From the NCBI GenBank assembly GCA_905250075.1, contig CAJNOP010000021.1, forward strand, positions 1,141,808-1,205,807: a stretch of 64,000 bases of DNA, read 5' to 3'. Below the pieces are notes generated by a model. The model searched no databases and was not told the DNA's origin. It worked only from the letters and a program-made list of their open reading frames with translations. Positions 24,584-36,516 of the stretch are shown here, in pieces (the first letter of the stretch is position 1; every line of letters starts with the position of its first letter). The DNA comes from Rotaria sp. Silwood1 (lineage: Eukaryota; Rotifera; Eurotatoria; Philodinida; Philodinidae). The position numbers and the translations under genes are program-made.

Positions 24584-27324
24584 CTACGATTTTTTTAGAG
24601 ATAATAATTTCTCTTTAAGTTCATCAGGTTTAAACACACCATGTTCTGTAATTATACCCGTTATCAAATGAGCAGGTGTTACATCAAATGCTGGATTCCA
24701 TACTTGAACACCTAGAATACAAAAAAAAACAGAGATCAAAATTTATTTATCGATATTTTACCTTCTGCAGCAATATTTATCCCTTTGACAGTTGTCATTT
24801 CTCTTGATGGACGTTGCTCAATAATAATTTCATCTCCTGTTGTTTTAGTTAAATCGATTGATGTTGTTGGTGCAGCAATATAAAATGGAATATGATGATA
24901 TTTAGCAAGTACAGCTAACTGATAAGTGCCAATTTTATTAGCTGTATCACCATTTGCTGTTATTCGATCTGCACCAACAACAACAGCATCAATAGGTTGT
25001 TTTTGCATTAATAGACCAGCCATTGAGTCACAAATCATTGTGTGTGGAATACGATCATGTAATAATTCATAAGCAGTTAATCTTGAACCTTGATTATATG
25101 GTCGAGTTTCTGTAAAGTATACTAATTGAAGAGCACCGTTTGCTGCTAATTGTCGAATAACACCAAGAGCTGTACCAAAACCAACCGTTGCTAATGAACC
25201 AGTATTACAATGAGTTAAAATGTTTAATTTTTTTTTATTAGCGTTATTTTGACAAATAGCTTCGGCACCATAACGACCAATTGATCGATTATCAGCAAGA
25301 TCACGTTTGAGAAATTGCTCCATAAAATCAAGTAATTCATCAATGTATGCTGATAAATTTTCTTGTTTATTACTCAATGGAATTAAATAATCAATTATCG
25401 TTTCAGCAGCATCTGCCATATTGACTGCAGTTGGTCGAGCAGTTAATAAATAATTAAGTTGGTCAGTAACAAATTGTTGAACTGATGAAATTGAATCGAA
25501 TTTCGATCGAGAATGATTTAGTTCAACAGCAAGACTCAATACACCGCATACAGCAATTGCAGGAGCGCCTCGAAAGAAATATTTATCTTATTTATCATTA
25601 TTCAGAAAAAGAAATATGAGATACGGAAGAATTTTGTTTCTGTTACATTTTTGGGATTACAAAACTAAATAAAAAAAACCAAGATGTTTCATATTAATCA
25701 ACTTTTCTCTCTCAAAGCGTCATTTCTCTTTATTTTAATTGTATCCTTATATTGTGATTAAGATTTTATCAACTAAAAATGATTTGCGCAAATTTTATTC
25801 TTAACATTAAATAAAGAATTAATTGTTAGAACACATTTACGTAGACATGTATGGGTGGTACAAGAATAGATGCTTATAATATAAATAAAAACTTGTCAGC
25901 GGAGTTCCTTGAATGCTAAAATGTAGAAGTCACATGTCGTTTTTTTAGTCTCTTTATACCAATAAGAAATACCTAAAGCAAAAAGTCTCTAGCAGATTAT
26001 AGTTGCTGTCCAAGGATAATCGATTGCTCAAGAAACAGTCTGTCTTATTTGATAGTTCCGATAGAAATTTTCTTTTACTGGCACTATAGTCTTTGGTTGC
26101 TTATTGTTCTAACCATTGATATGACCGACAAATACGCTTGTTATATATATCCATTATATCTAAAACAGTCCTCAATGTACACATATATATATATCGGTAT
26201 GACCTCGAGAACACTTATATTAAATAATTCCGAAATCATCATCTTTGATATCTATCATATAATTATTGACTATCTGCACAAAAATCAGAAACTGAGCTAC
26301 TTAGAACACTCGAAAACATATTCGAGTCATTTACATTCCAAAGAAGGCTTTGAAATATTCTTGAGCTACCTGAACCTTCTTGTTAATACCATTCAGCGTT
26401 CTTGTAGCGTTACTGAAAAGGTATAGAAAAGGAGCCTGATTTCTGTTGTCTTCTTCGCTATGAAAGTGTACCCATCAACGATTGACATCAGTTTCTACAA
26501 CCTATTGCGAGAACCTTTATCAGTGGTCTTAAAATTATTAATTTATACTCATACTGTCATGCTTGAACCTAAGTTAATGTAGAAGGAGGAACTCGCAAAT
26601 CTCGAATTATCGCTTACATTCACTAGAACCATAACATATATATAAGAAATGGATCCGATACCAATTGTCAACACACCAGACCAGTTCCATCTTTGATCTG
26701 TCATCAGTTGTAGACTAAACAGTCATTGTATAGAGAAATAGGCTGATCATTGAACCAGAAAAAAACTCATATTCTTAGAACAATACGTATTCTATCAAGA
26801 TCAAACGCACTTATTTAAAAACAATCAATCTCAGAAATGAGTTGCGAAATCGTATGTTTTTTTTTAGATTAAAACGCAAAGAGATCATAATAAACAAATT
26901 GACAACATGTAAGTCAATATATCATCATGATATACATTAGTCATTTACATGAGTGTCTACCATAAAATAAAGTTTTAGTATATTAACCGGTTACATATCT
27001 ATTCTCTATTTAATATCAAAACTACGATCCTCAAGTATTTTGTCGTTGATGGAGTAGATAGTGAAAATTAGACATGAATGGAACATCTCTATAAAATATC
27101 AGTGGATTCCGAGTTACATCAAGACAAAGTACATTTTTAAACTTCTTATCCTTTATTTGTTTAGTTTATACCTCGAATTGACATTGTATGAATAGCTTTC
27201 CATGCATCATCAACTGAATGAATAGGAATATAGATTGATTCATCAGGTAATTTTAATTGATCCAAAATTGATAATGAACCACGTTGATAACAAATAGCTT
27301 TTAATGTTTGATCGTCTTCCATAA
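24584..27324 (-). CDS. MRI1: Methylthioribose-1-phosphate isomerase
   Basis: Three minus-strand exons (27324-27172, 25568-24762, 24711-24584) give about 362 residues, the normal length. The cytosolic enzyme converts 5-methylthioribose-1-phosphate to the ribulose form in methionine salvage. Exon 1 has the family start region ([15 protein letters not shown]). The exon junction rebuilds [20 protein letters not shown]. Exon 2 carries [26 protein letters not shown], the catalytic cysteine motif [36 protein letters not shown] and the catalytic aspartate motif [20 protein letters not shown]. Exon 3 gives [20 protein letters not shown]. From the ATG at 27324 the frame is lost at a run of six A (27299-27304 on the plus strand as T); one more or two fewer A would restore it. 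The distribution of conserved residues elsewhere is intact, so a sequence error is the simplest reading. Intron 1 is 1.6 kb, unusually long here. Confidence 0.93.
25569..27171. other. Unusually long first intron of MRI1
   Basis: 1603 nt bounded by a GT donor (gtataaac) and an AG acceptor (tttcgag). Other MRI1 introns are about 50 nt. It contains a 125-codon plus-strand open frame (26049-26426) of low-complexity hydrophobic composition that I do not consider a gene, and no inverted repeat that I could find. Confidence 0.6.
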
Positions 27325-27585
27325 CTAAAATTTAAAAATATATTTAAATAATTTTGTCAAATTGTTTGATCTATTTTGTGATGAAATTCATGTCGTATAT
27401 ATGCATGAGTAAAACCATAAGAATGAAACACAAAAAAAAATATAATAATAATACAATAAAATATTTATGAAAGACAAAAAAATTCAAGTTAAAGTAATAA
27501 GAACAGATCATGAGTGTCTTGTTTTTGAACAGTTATTAAGTTCACAATAAGAGATTCTTTAACAGTTTGCTTTTTGAGATTATTA

Positions 27586-30500
27586 TTATGGTGAAAGAAT
27601 GTCATCATCACGCATATCTGGTCCCGATTCATCAAGAAAATATCCAGCACGCGGTGATGTTCTTTCACAACGACAACAAAATTCACATCCATCAGCAGCT
27701 AAATTACCCAATTTACGCCACATTTCTAAGTTTGGAATATGATCAATACCACGAGCACCATGTTTTACATGCATAAAAACAGCTCCAACAAATAAATAGG
27801 CAGCTGTTACACTGAAAAAACTAAACAAACAAAAAAAAGCATGTAACTCATTACAAGAAATCTTTGTTAAAAACTAAACGCATTCATTTACATAATAAGA
27901 AAGATGGCACTACCACTTAATTTGTTATTTTTTTCTACAGGTGGACACATTTCTGGAACTCGTAATTGAAACATATAGTTACAATGATGATCAGTACTTG
28001 TATGCTCTTGAAGTATGGTGAGATTAGCCTAGATAAACAAATAATGCAAGAAAAATACAGACAATTTATTTAAAATAAATTTCAAAATTTAGAAAGATTC
28101 AAACTTTACACAAGTTCTTCTTTTAAATTAACATAACCAACACTTTGATTTATATCAGAATTTTTAAAAACCGTTATAGATTTTATCATTAAATCAGACA
28201 CATTCATTCTCTGAGTAAAATACCTTTAGGACAAGTATATTACGCATTTTCCGAATATTGGCTTAACGAAGTGACGCTTGTAAGTGTCATTTTTAGTAGA
28301 ATGCTGTGGTTTCGAATTTTGACTTGAAACATTTTGCATATAGACAGACCTTAAGGCCACCCCCCCCCTCAAAAATCGATCTCAGCCCAGGTATGTTCAA
28401 ATGGGCTGAAATTTGGAGCATATGTTGGGGCTGATGTGAGGAGGCTGTGATAAAATTTTCAGCTCGATACCCTGATGTTTGACTGAGATATTCACCAAAC
28501 AAGGGTCAAAAATAGGTCATTTTGGTACAAGGATTTCTCAGCCCGGACCCGTCTAACCTATTTAAATTTTTTTTTTGTTAGAAAGAGCATATCAGGATGC
28601 AGAGCACTACAGAGTCCTTTTTTTGAGATTCTTAATTTTTTAGCGGAGAAAGGAGATCACAAGTCCAATGACTCAAAAAACGCCCCAAAAATGGGTGTCC
28701 AGTCACATAAGTGTCTTTATATATAATAAAAAACAAAGCTTAATTAAAAAAAGGACTCTGTAGTGACCTGCATCTCGACGCGCTCTTTCAAACAAAAAAA
28801 AAATTTAAATATGTTGGACGGACCCGGACTAAGAAATCCTTGTACCAAAATCCAAAAATCATAAATCGAGAAAAAACGAAAAACATTTCTGGATATTTCA
28901 AAAAACCGCTGGTTTTTCAAAAACTGGTTCTCTGAAATTCTGGAATATTTCGGGAAAAAATGGAGGTTTTAGGAAAAATTTTTATTGATTTTGAAAGAGC
29001 AGACGACGGGCTATTTTCCTATGTATTTATCTCAATTTTGACAGTTCTCACGAAAATTGACTTTTTTTGAGGGGGGGGGTGGCCTTAACGAGATTCGTTT
29101 ATTGTCTAAATTTCAGATTTTTCAATAGTAATTATTCTGAAATATAAATATCGAAATTTACCGTTGTATGAGAGCGGCGTGAAAATATGCTTCTAACATA
29201 GTCGTATCTTAGGATAGAAGCAATCAAAATATCTGCAACTTTTACAATAAATTATTTTCATCAAAGTATGTCTCTATGCATAGTTTCAAGTCGAAATTAG
29301 AAAATCAGTTTTTTTCTAGTGTTTCTGAGGGAACCATGGCGTTCTACTACAAAATACGGTAAAGATTCAGTTTCTCAGTCATTATATGTTATAAGCCCGA
29401 AATATTCTCATTGTATTCATAATTCATCAATAGAATCTACGTGATGCACATAGTCCTGACTCAAAACCAATTTAACATCAAGAAACATTCTCTCGTTAGA
29501 AATTTTATCTCAATTTTTGTTCCAGACTAGTGAGAGAATTTTTTTAACGGCTCAAAAAATTATATCGCATGATAAACCAATAGACTTTTGCTAACCCCTA
29601 TAAGTTATTCTTCGAAGATATCAAATAATATTCGAACCGGTGGTGTTGTCAAGCAGATAATTCTTTACAGAATGTAGATTTGAACTCAGTTGTTGCTTTT
29701 ATCTAAGTAAAACTACAGACATTCTGTTCGGTCAACAAGTCGATTTAAAAGAAACGAAAAGTAAAGCGACCTGTAGAAAAACAAAAAACAATTCCAATAG
29801 TAAATTTTGTAGGGTATCTTTCGCTCTATACACTGACATAATAGTAAAGATATCGAGATTTTGGTTTGCAGAAATTTAGGCCTGAACTTAAATTGACCTC
29901 CTTGAGTTCTATTAAAAGCCTTATTTCTTTAATGAATTGCTATGTTTCGTTGTTTTAAGCAGAGCACTATAAATATAGTGTGGTCTAGATTTATACTGCT
30001 TAGTACTACGGGATATACCAACTAATTAAAAAAAACAAGGCTTCTTATAGGGTTAATGAGGTCAATTCAAGATCAGGCAGAAATTTTCGCCTTCCAACAT
30101 TTACATTAGAATTTCAACAACGAAAGTGCAAAAGCGTACGGAAAAATATTCTGTTCAAACTAATTTTCTTGACTTTTCAAAAGATCATTTCATTTGTCTC
30201 AAGAACATTTCTAAGCCTATATTCGAAACAAGCACAAAGTTATAGTCATCACTCATAGTTTTTTACTCCTCGGAAACATTTTCAATGATAATCAAAAGTA
30301 CAGAAACATTTTGTTTGAAAGAACTTCAACTCATCCGTTACCTTTTATACAAAATATGTTTTTTTTCTTTTCTCTAAATTCAACAATGAAAAAAAAAATG
30401 GAATTTAGATTTCTGTGACGAAGTTTTCTTTCGTTTATTTGTTTGTTGATGTTTTTCTAACCTTATTTTGTCCACAAACGAACATAATTGAAGCTGAACG

Positions 30501-30963
30501 CGTTGAATTATTACAAGCATCTTTGTATGGATCACCATCTTTATAAGTTAAAAGTATCCAATCATCTAAAATAAAATTGTATTATTTGTTTTAAGCTTAT
30601 ATACTAATTGAGAAAAATTTAGATGAACCTCCTCGAACAAGATTGACTTGATCTAATTTTCCGAGAACATGTGAAGAACTATTTTCTTTTTGAATAATAG
30701 CTGTGTCATCAGCTGAATTATTAGGCGATGAACATATTCCAATAAAATACGTTAATCCTTTGTTCGACACTGTGAAACTAAATAAAGAAAATTGAATAAT
30801 AAATAATGACAGATAAGGATAATATTTACTTTTTTCCAAAGATTTCCCATTTTTGCATTTTCTCATAAATGTCTCTAGTATGTTCGTCTTTATAAAACTT
30901 ACATTCTCCATAGACTAATGAACAATAAACAATGAAGAAGAATATTCTACGTATATCAGCCAT
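27586..30963 (-). CDS. M6PR: Cation-dependent mannose-6-phosphate receptor-like protein
   Basis: Five minus-strand exons (30963-30830, 30777-30629, 30565-30462, 28028-27892, 27820-27586) join in phase to 252 residues; human M6PR is 277. It is a type I membrane protein that carries lysosomal hydrolases from the Golgi to endosomes. Residues 1 to about 19 form a signal peptide. The lumenal lectin (P-lectin/MRH) domain runs to about 160, with YFIGICSSPNN, an IIQ motif (Gln 74), DDWILLTYKDGDPY and CNYMFQLRVPEMC (Tyr 147). A membrane helix lies at about 169-191. The cytosolic tail is the most diagnostic: PNLEMWRKLGNLAADGCEF corresponds to the mammalian sorting and palmitoylation region, and the C-terminus ends with an acidic leucine-type signal (DDDILSP), the GGA/AP-1 sorting motif. 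The arginine expected after the second core cysteine appears as Gln 127. The third intron is 2.4 kb and holds transposable elements. Confidence 0.9.
28351..29088. mobile_element. TTAA-flanked foldback element (piggyBac-like MITE) in M6PR intron
   Basis: TTAA at 28351-28354 and 29085-29088 bracket a 730-bp non-coding element whose ends are inverted repeats: ggccacccccccccctcaaaaa-like on the left (nine consecutive C) and the exact complement with nine G on the right. Inner blocks also pair: ggtacaaggatttc at about 28525 with gaaatccttgtacc at about 28846, and gactctgtagtg at about 28749 with cactacagagtc at about 28606. TTAA target duplication is the hallmark of piggyBac-type transposition. 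It has no transposase frame, so it is non-autonomous. Confidence 0.82.
29200..29520 (+). repeat. Dispersed repeat, copy 1 (in M6PR intron)
   Basis: Shares a degenerate order of blocks with 51445-51735 in the same orientation: tttcaagt, then aaatcagttttt, then gtgtttctgagg, then a cataa..catca..atctac segment followed by ccaa. Similarity is by eye, interrupted by indels, and suggests two old copies of one element. Confidence 0.45.
29866..30094. repeat. Short imperfect inverted repeat in M6PR intron
   Basis: A left arm containing cctgaacttaaattgacctc (about 29880-29900) pairs imperfectly with gaggtcaattcaagatcagg (about 30058-30077), and aaaagcctt with aaggctt further in. Loop of roughly 110 nt. 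Likely a decayed foldback element; no clear target-site duplication. Confidence 0.55.
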
Positions 30964-31727
30964 CTAGAAAATAATGTTTTATCAGCCATTTTGTTTTATG
31001 ATTTTTTTATCAAATTTTCGTAAGTATTCTATGCTTGATCGAGCAGATAGCAAAGAAACAACATAGTTTTTTAACATCAATTTCTTTCGTTCTGTGTTTC
31101 TTTCTTCTTTTTTTTTCGCTTTTTGGTTTTATAATTTTGATTGCTTTTTCTTCTTGCTTGAGTCAATCGTATACAAAAGGGACACGAGAAAAAAAAGAGT
31201 AGAGGTGTGCCACTCGTGATAGTTTCAAAGGTAACGATACTAACCACTATCATCAAGCTGATGTACGCAAGGTTAGTTAAAATTATTCATTTCATTTGTT
31301 TTATACAATAAAAATGAGCATGTGATGTACTATATTTTCTTTATCTTCTAATAAATACATATTTTTACATGTTACAATTATCTTACTGATGTTTATCATA
31401 ATAAGGCATGCGTCTTTTCTCTTTCTCTTTTTTTCTCTTTCGTCAATCCTATTTGAATGAATATTTTAAAACGAAAAATATTTACAAAAAAAAAAAGAAC
31501 AGGATGAGACACAGAAGAACCAAGAAAATATACAGAATCATTATCTGTCTGTATCAAGTAAGTTGTCTGGTTTCGAATATCTTTACCAAAGACAAAAAAA
31601 TGCATGTTTATCAGCCCTTTTTATTTTCTTGTACCCAAGGTCATAAAAAAAATAAAAGAAATAAATCTTTTAATCTTAACGATGAAAAATCTTGGATGGT
31701 CAAAAACTTGTTTCTTTTAGTTAAACA
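30964..31727. other. Divergent intergenic region upstream of M6PR and of the next small gene
   Basis: Contains pyrimidine and purine tracts and ends in a good acceptor (tttcttttag, ending 31720) eight bases before the next start codon. Short open frames here overlap on opposite strands and are not supported. Confidence 0.4.
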
Positions 31728-32165
31728 ATGTCAACTTCAAGTCCATGTTTGAATTCTCAACATTTATCAGTAAAAACTCAATTAGGCGAAACAATTCGAC
31801 AACGGGTTGATGATAGACATTGGCAATTATTTGAAACACGTTTAAAAAATTCATTAACAAAAAATCATAAAGAAAATTATACGAAATCAAATGATTATGG
31901 TTTGGTAAATTGTTATAAAAAACTTGATCAATTACAATTACCTATTGAACCTAATCAACGATGGCAAACATTTTGTTCACAATTAACAAATAAATCGAAT
32001 GAAACTGATCGTGTTATGTCTATATTTCATAATGTTTGGATTAATGATTGGAATGGAACGCAAAACTCTAACTTGATTACAAATGAAAATACATTTCTAA
32101 AACATTTAACACTAAATGAACACGATAAAAAAGTAATTTCTTCAATTCTTCATAAAGCAATTTGA
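31728..32165 (+). CDS. Small hydrophilic protein, unrecognised
   Basis: A 145-residue open frame starting at the first ATG after a splice-acceptor-like sequence (tttcttttag) and ending at TGA. Its codon use and amino-acid make-up are gene-like: balanced, rich in Asn, Lys, Thr and Leu, without long runs, with regularly spaced Trp residues (DRHWQLFETRLKNSL, NQRWQTFCSQL, NVWINDWNGTQ). No signal peptide or membrane helix. The pattern suggests a mostly helical soluble protein, or a binding partner that docks through short helices. I do not recognise the family. It follows a divergent spacer from M6PR. Confidence 0.65.
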   Translation: MSTSSPCLNSQHLSVKTQLGETIRQRVDDRHWQLFETRLKNSLTKNHKENYTKSNDYGLVNCYKKLDQLQLPIEPNQRWQTFCSQLTNKSNETDRVMSIFHNVWINDWNGTQNSNLITNENTFLKHLTLNEHDKKVISSILHKAI

Positions 32166-35100
32166 TCAAATATTATTAAATTTTAATCAAGAAAAGAAAA
32201 AGATTAAAAAACTTTTTCTTTTCTTTTGAATTTTTTAAGTCAATGACGTGTAGTTTGTTTCTTTTTTACTAGAATTTTTATCATATCTTATCTGATAGTG
32301 AGTTTCTTTTTTTTTTTAATAAAAAAAAAAAACGATGATAGTGAATATACTTAAAAGGAAAAAATCTGATTCAATGTATTCTTCTCTGTTCATCAAATTC
32401 TTATGAAATACATTTATAACTATTATAAACAATCAAAAAATCATTCTCAATTAATTTAGATGTTCGTAAAGAATAGCTAAAAGAAATGTCTTACCCAATT
32501 ATTATCATTGATTCTCAAATCACTCACTATGGGAGCAAAAAAATAATGAAACTAATAATGAAAAATATAAAAGATCCATAAAGGTGTATTTGGTAAATTG
32601 TTGTCGATCAAAATTCTACTCGAATCCAAAATTTTTCGAGAGAGGTCGTTCCTATCAACATATATGTTTTTAAAAAAAACGACAGCATTACGAGCAAGCA
32701 ACAGTCACGAAGGTATACCAATCATATGAAACAAAGTCTATTTAGTTAAAAAATGAATAGAATTTAATGTGAAAATCTCCTCCTCCACCAAAAAAACAAT
32801 TGATTTTTCTAAAAACGACAGTTGTGTATGATAAATATATAGGCATAATTTCTAAGATACATAGTTTTGAAAATTCATAAAAATGATTTCCGATTGAGAA
32901 AGATTTCTTTAAAACTTATGACGGGTTTCTGAAACACTCCAGGGTAAACACTGCTATCAAAGTTCATAGCAAAATTATAATCGTCATGACAAATATCGTC
33001 TATTATCATACCCCATGTATACCCAGAAGAATACTTGATAAGAATCTAGATAACTTTAAATGCGTTAGTAATATCCTAGGTCGATCATTTTGACAGGTTG
33101 AAACGACACTTGAAACCATATGATATCTTCTATGGATATCTTTGGAAATTCAATGAAGTACCATCCCAAGTGATATTGAAAATATTGTCCAAATACACGA
33201 CCGCACATACATCCAATATCTCCGACATTTTCTATGTTGCTATTTGAGTGAATTTTCCCGAAAATCCTGAAAAAACTTCTCATCTTTTAAACTACCTGAA
33301 ACGGTGTGATTAATGTACTAAACGATAAAAAAATAACCGTCATTATTCATTACACTGTAAACAGTAGTGTTTAGGAACGCTTCAGTCGAAAACGAATGCA
33401 CAGCAATAGGACCGTATTTTCATTACTCGAGTTGAGCCCTAACTAGTATCCTGCTTATACTTTCTATTATTATACGAACCATTTGATTACATAAATACCA
33501 TTCCTGCATAACAGATTTATCATCACAAGTTACATCAAAAATAGATGTATAAAAACGAGACGCACACAGACTCAATAATCATGCCTTTTATGCGTGAAAA
33601 TACCATCAAAAATTGCTTTACATAAAGTAGTGTACTACTAAGAAAAAACTATAATTTCAAGGATCTTTCTTTTAACAAGTAACTCATTACGTTCGTTTGT
33701 CGCCATTTTTAAATAGTTACCAACTATTATTTTGATATATGGTGAGCAACAGTACTGGAACTTGGAACCACTTTCTACTAGACCTCTAGAACACAAAAGA
33801 ATTGCTTCTATTATCTATGGAACTTACCTATGTAAAGAATGCTGAATGCAGAATATGCGAAGATGTGTATATATACTCAATAATTCAATATTAATATTAT
33901 GTCAATCATCATGATGTGGCAAAATATAGAAACGTCCTTATAGAGCGCACGCCATATCGTCGAATAGATCTGAACAAAATCTATTCATCAATGTTTTAAC
34001 TAACTCAAAAAAGTTTACTAGGGTCTGGGATGAACAAAAAGAAAGAGTATATCACAGTTCTATCTCAACACAGCACTTCCATGCAACATTAGAAACCGAT
34101 ACAATTGGAAATAGTACATAAGATTATTCAGATTTACCCACTAAACATTATTATAAAATATGCAATAATGTTTATGAGATACTTTTCCGATTCCATGTAA
34201 AACGGGGTAAAACCAATGATCGGAATATGATTGTTTCCGCTGGAACGTAAACGATCATTGGAACGGAAACCATTTTTAGGTCGTTTGCGATCTTTTAATA
34301 TAACTTGAGATAATCATATATGGTGTTCATGTTAGAAAGCTCTTCATGTAAATATACAAAAACAAGTTCGTATGTTTTTCTTGAAATTGGTTTTTGTGTA
34401 AATTGTCGAACTCTGAACATAATGGTTTTTTTGATCATGTTTGTTCTAGTGAACGGTATTGTCTTTTTTATTCGATAGATAAATGCATTCTCTTTCGAAT
34501 GAGAGAAATAAATTTTATATTTGATCTTCAATATCAAAGCAATCTTGAATTTCCTAGAAAATATTCTCTAAAGTTTTTGAAGTTTTTAGGATTTTGAGGA
34601 CAAATCTTCTGAAAGATCAGATGTGAAGTTGTGAAATGTTTTTCAATTGGTATACTTTTGGAAAAGAGAGGTAGCGCATTAATATTGTGTACTAAACAAC
34701 CTTCATCTTTTTATTCATTCTTTTCTCGAACAGCACTTATTAAAAAAAAATTTGATAGCATACGTAATGAACGGAAAGCAATTTTATTTGAAGAATCAAA
34801 CAAATTGTCAGGAACGGATATGAAAGGCATTCTCAAATCAATTGTGACGAAAGTCAAAATAGAATCATTGAGAGTTATTTTTATACAATATTTTTTATCG
34901 TGTGGGTGTCTAATGAAATATTTATTCGGTACTATTAACATTCAAGTTAAGTAGAAATGATCGTAGCTAAGATGGTCTTTTTCTTTGTACTTTCAAAATT
35001 ACTGAACTAGACTTGTTTGATATTGTTATTTAAATAACTCTGTTAGATTGAAAATAACGTTTATTAAATACCATCTAAAAGAAGTTCAAAATATGCTACA

Positions 35101-36183
35101 ATGAACCTTTCAATATTATTGATTCGCAAATAAAAACAAAATGTAAATTTTGCCGACAAAATCAATTGTAACTTCCATTAGAAATGATATGTCTGGGTAT
35201 AAGACATGTTTTTATTTTGATTGAATCAAATTATATTAATCTTATTTAGCAAGAAAAACAACTTTTAGCAAAGTACTAAACGTCATCCGATTGTACTTGA
35301 CTATTCATATATTTAAAAGCATCATAAAGTTTTCAAGAGTATATTGAAAATCTTTAGTAAAAATTCATCATCTTTATCAATCTTTCTTTTATTTACACTC
35401 TTTTTTTCTATCGATATTTTCTGTTAATTTACCATGCTTATGTACACATATTTGTTTACTATTATTAAGTGCCTTTACTTTAGGCAAAGATCATCAGAAG
35501 CAGAAAGAATAGATATTTTTGCTTCTAAAGAGAAAGCTTAATCCGTTAATTAGAAAAAAGGACATTTTGTATATACGAAACAGACGAGCAAGATTAAAGA
35601 ATCAACATCAATTGAAAGGAAAACGAAATATTATTTGAACATTTAATAACTTAAAAGCTCTTTTGATTTTGGCATTCTAATAAAATATGAGTATTCATAG
35701 ATGTCTAACAATATGATCAAGATCACGCAAATGTAACAACAAGTCTTTTGTTGTTTCAGTCAATTCTCACGCAATTCTATTGAATCAACATCCATTAGTT
35801 ATAGCTACCAGCGACATAAATGTTAAGAAAAACATTCAGACAATAGAAAATATCTGTTTCTAAATTGAGGCAGATTTCTTTTTCTAGAACGGTTCATGTC
35901 AACTAATAAAATAGATGTATAAATAAGGGAAAACTTTTATCAAATATCCTTTGCGTCTTGTTCAGATCTATGATCAGACAGTCAAATTTGATTAAGTTCA
36001 TACATAGATAAATATTTTTTTCCTATAGAAAAAAAAAATGCTTTTTTTTAATTACAATAATGAAGTTAAAATGCAAAAGAGTTTTGTTTTTGTCGAATCT
36101 AAATATATATGAATTTGATTATTGAATATTCTCTTCGAAAGTTCGAAAATTCTAAGTACACATAATTGAACGATATTAAATTA
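32166..36183. other. Four-kilobase gene-poor stretch
   Basis: Poly(A) signals and A/T runs directly follow the preceding gene. Several open frames of 60-107 codons (for example 34631-34954 plus and 33065-33283 minus) have no recognisable motif and overlap frames on the other strand. Some may be decayed transposon sequence, but I cannot show it. Confidence 0.45.
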
Positions 36184-36516
36184 TCACGGATCATTATTTG
36201 AATATTTTGAACTGTCATGTTCAGATTCAGATGTTATTCCTCGTTGATGTGTTGAAGATACAGAAACACCATAAAATCGTCGAACATAAATAATTGTACA
36301 TAATGTAATTAATAAAAGAAAACCAAGACAAATACCAGCTCCTAAATAATAATAAATACGTGGTTCATCTATACCTTTAGATGTTATTGCAAAATAAAGT
36401 AAAACAGCTGTAAGAATAAGCAATATAAATGCAAAGAAAAGACATGCATGAATGCATCGTTCTTGATCGGTCAAATTTGATTGACTTAGTGTATCGCGGC
36501 GTCGAAAGAAAAGCAT
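36184..36516 (-). CDS. Small two-helix membrane protein, unrecognised
   Basis: From ATG 36516 the frame gives 110 residues. A basic N-terminus (FFRRRDT) is followed by two hydrophobic helices, about residues 29-50 (ACLFFAFILLILTAVLLYFA) and 64-86 (YLGAGICLGFLLLITLC), separated by a short loop, then a hydrophilic Ser-rich tail. This is a typical small tetraspan-like or hairpin membrane protein layout. An acceptor (ttccttag) 15 bases upstream of the ATG keeps the frame open, so an additional 5' exon is possible. No family recognised. Confidence 0.6.
   Translation of the reverse strand: MLFFRRRDTLSQSNLTDQERCIHACLFFAFILLILTAVLLYFAITSKGIDEPRIYYYLGAGICLGFLLLITLCTIIYVRRFYGVSVSSTHQRGITSESEHDSSKYSNNDP

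Noticed and set aside
26049..26426. 125-codon plus-strand open frame inside MRI1 intron 1
   Set aside because: Composition dominated by Ile, Tyr, Leu and Ser, with no motif and no splice or flanking support; chance is the simplest explanation.
29620..29660. ggttcgaat-like string on the minus strand resembling a tRNA T-loop
   Set aside because: The flanking bases do not pair into a T-stem, and no acceptor stem or A-box can be placed upstream.
31396..31752. Open frames on both strands just upstream of the small gene at 31728
   Set aside because: Low-complexity Phe/Ser/Lys translations overlapping each other; the region looks like UTR or intron.
32166..36183. Searched for a further gene or transposase in the 4-kb gap
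   Set aside because: No frame with recognisable catalytic or structural motifs, and no phase-consistent exon chain found by eye.
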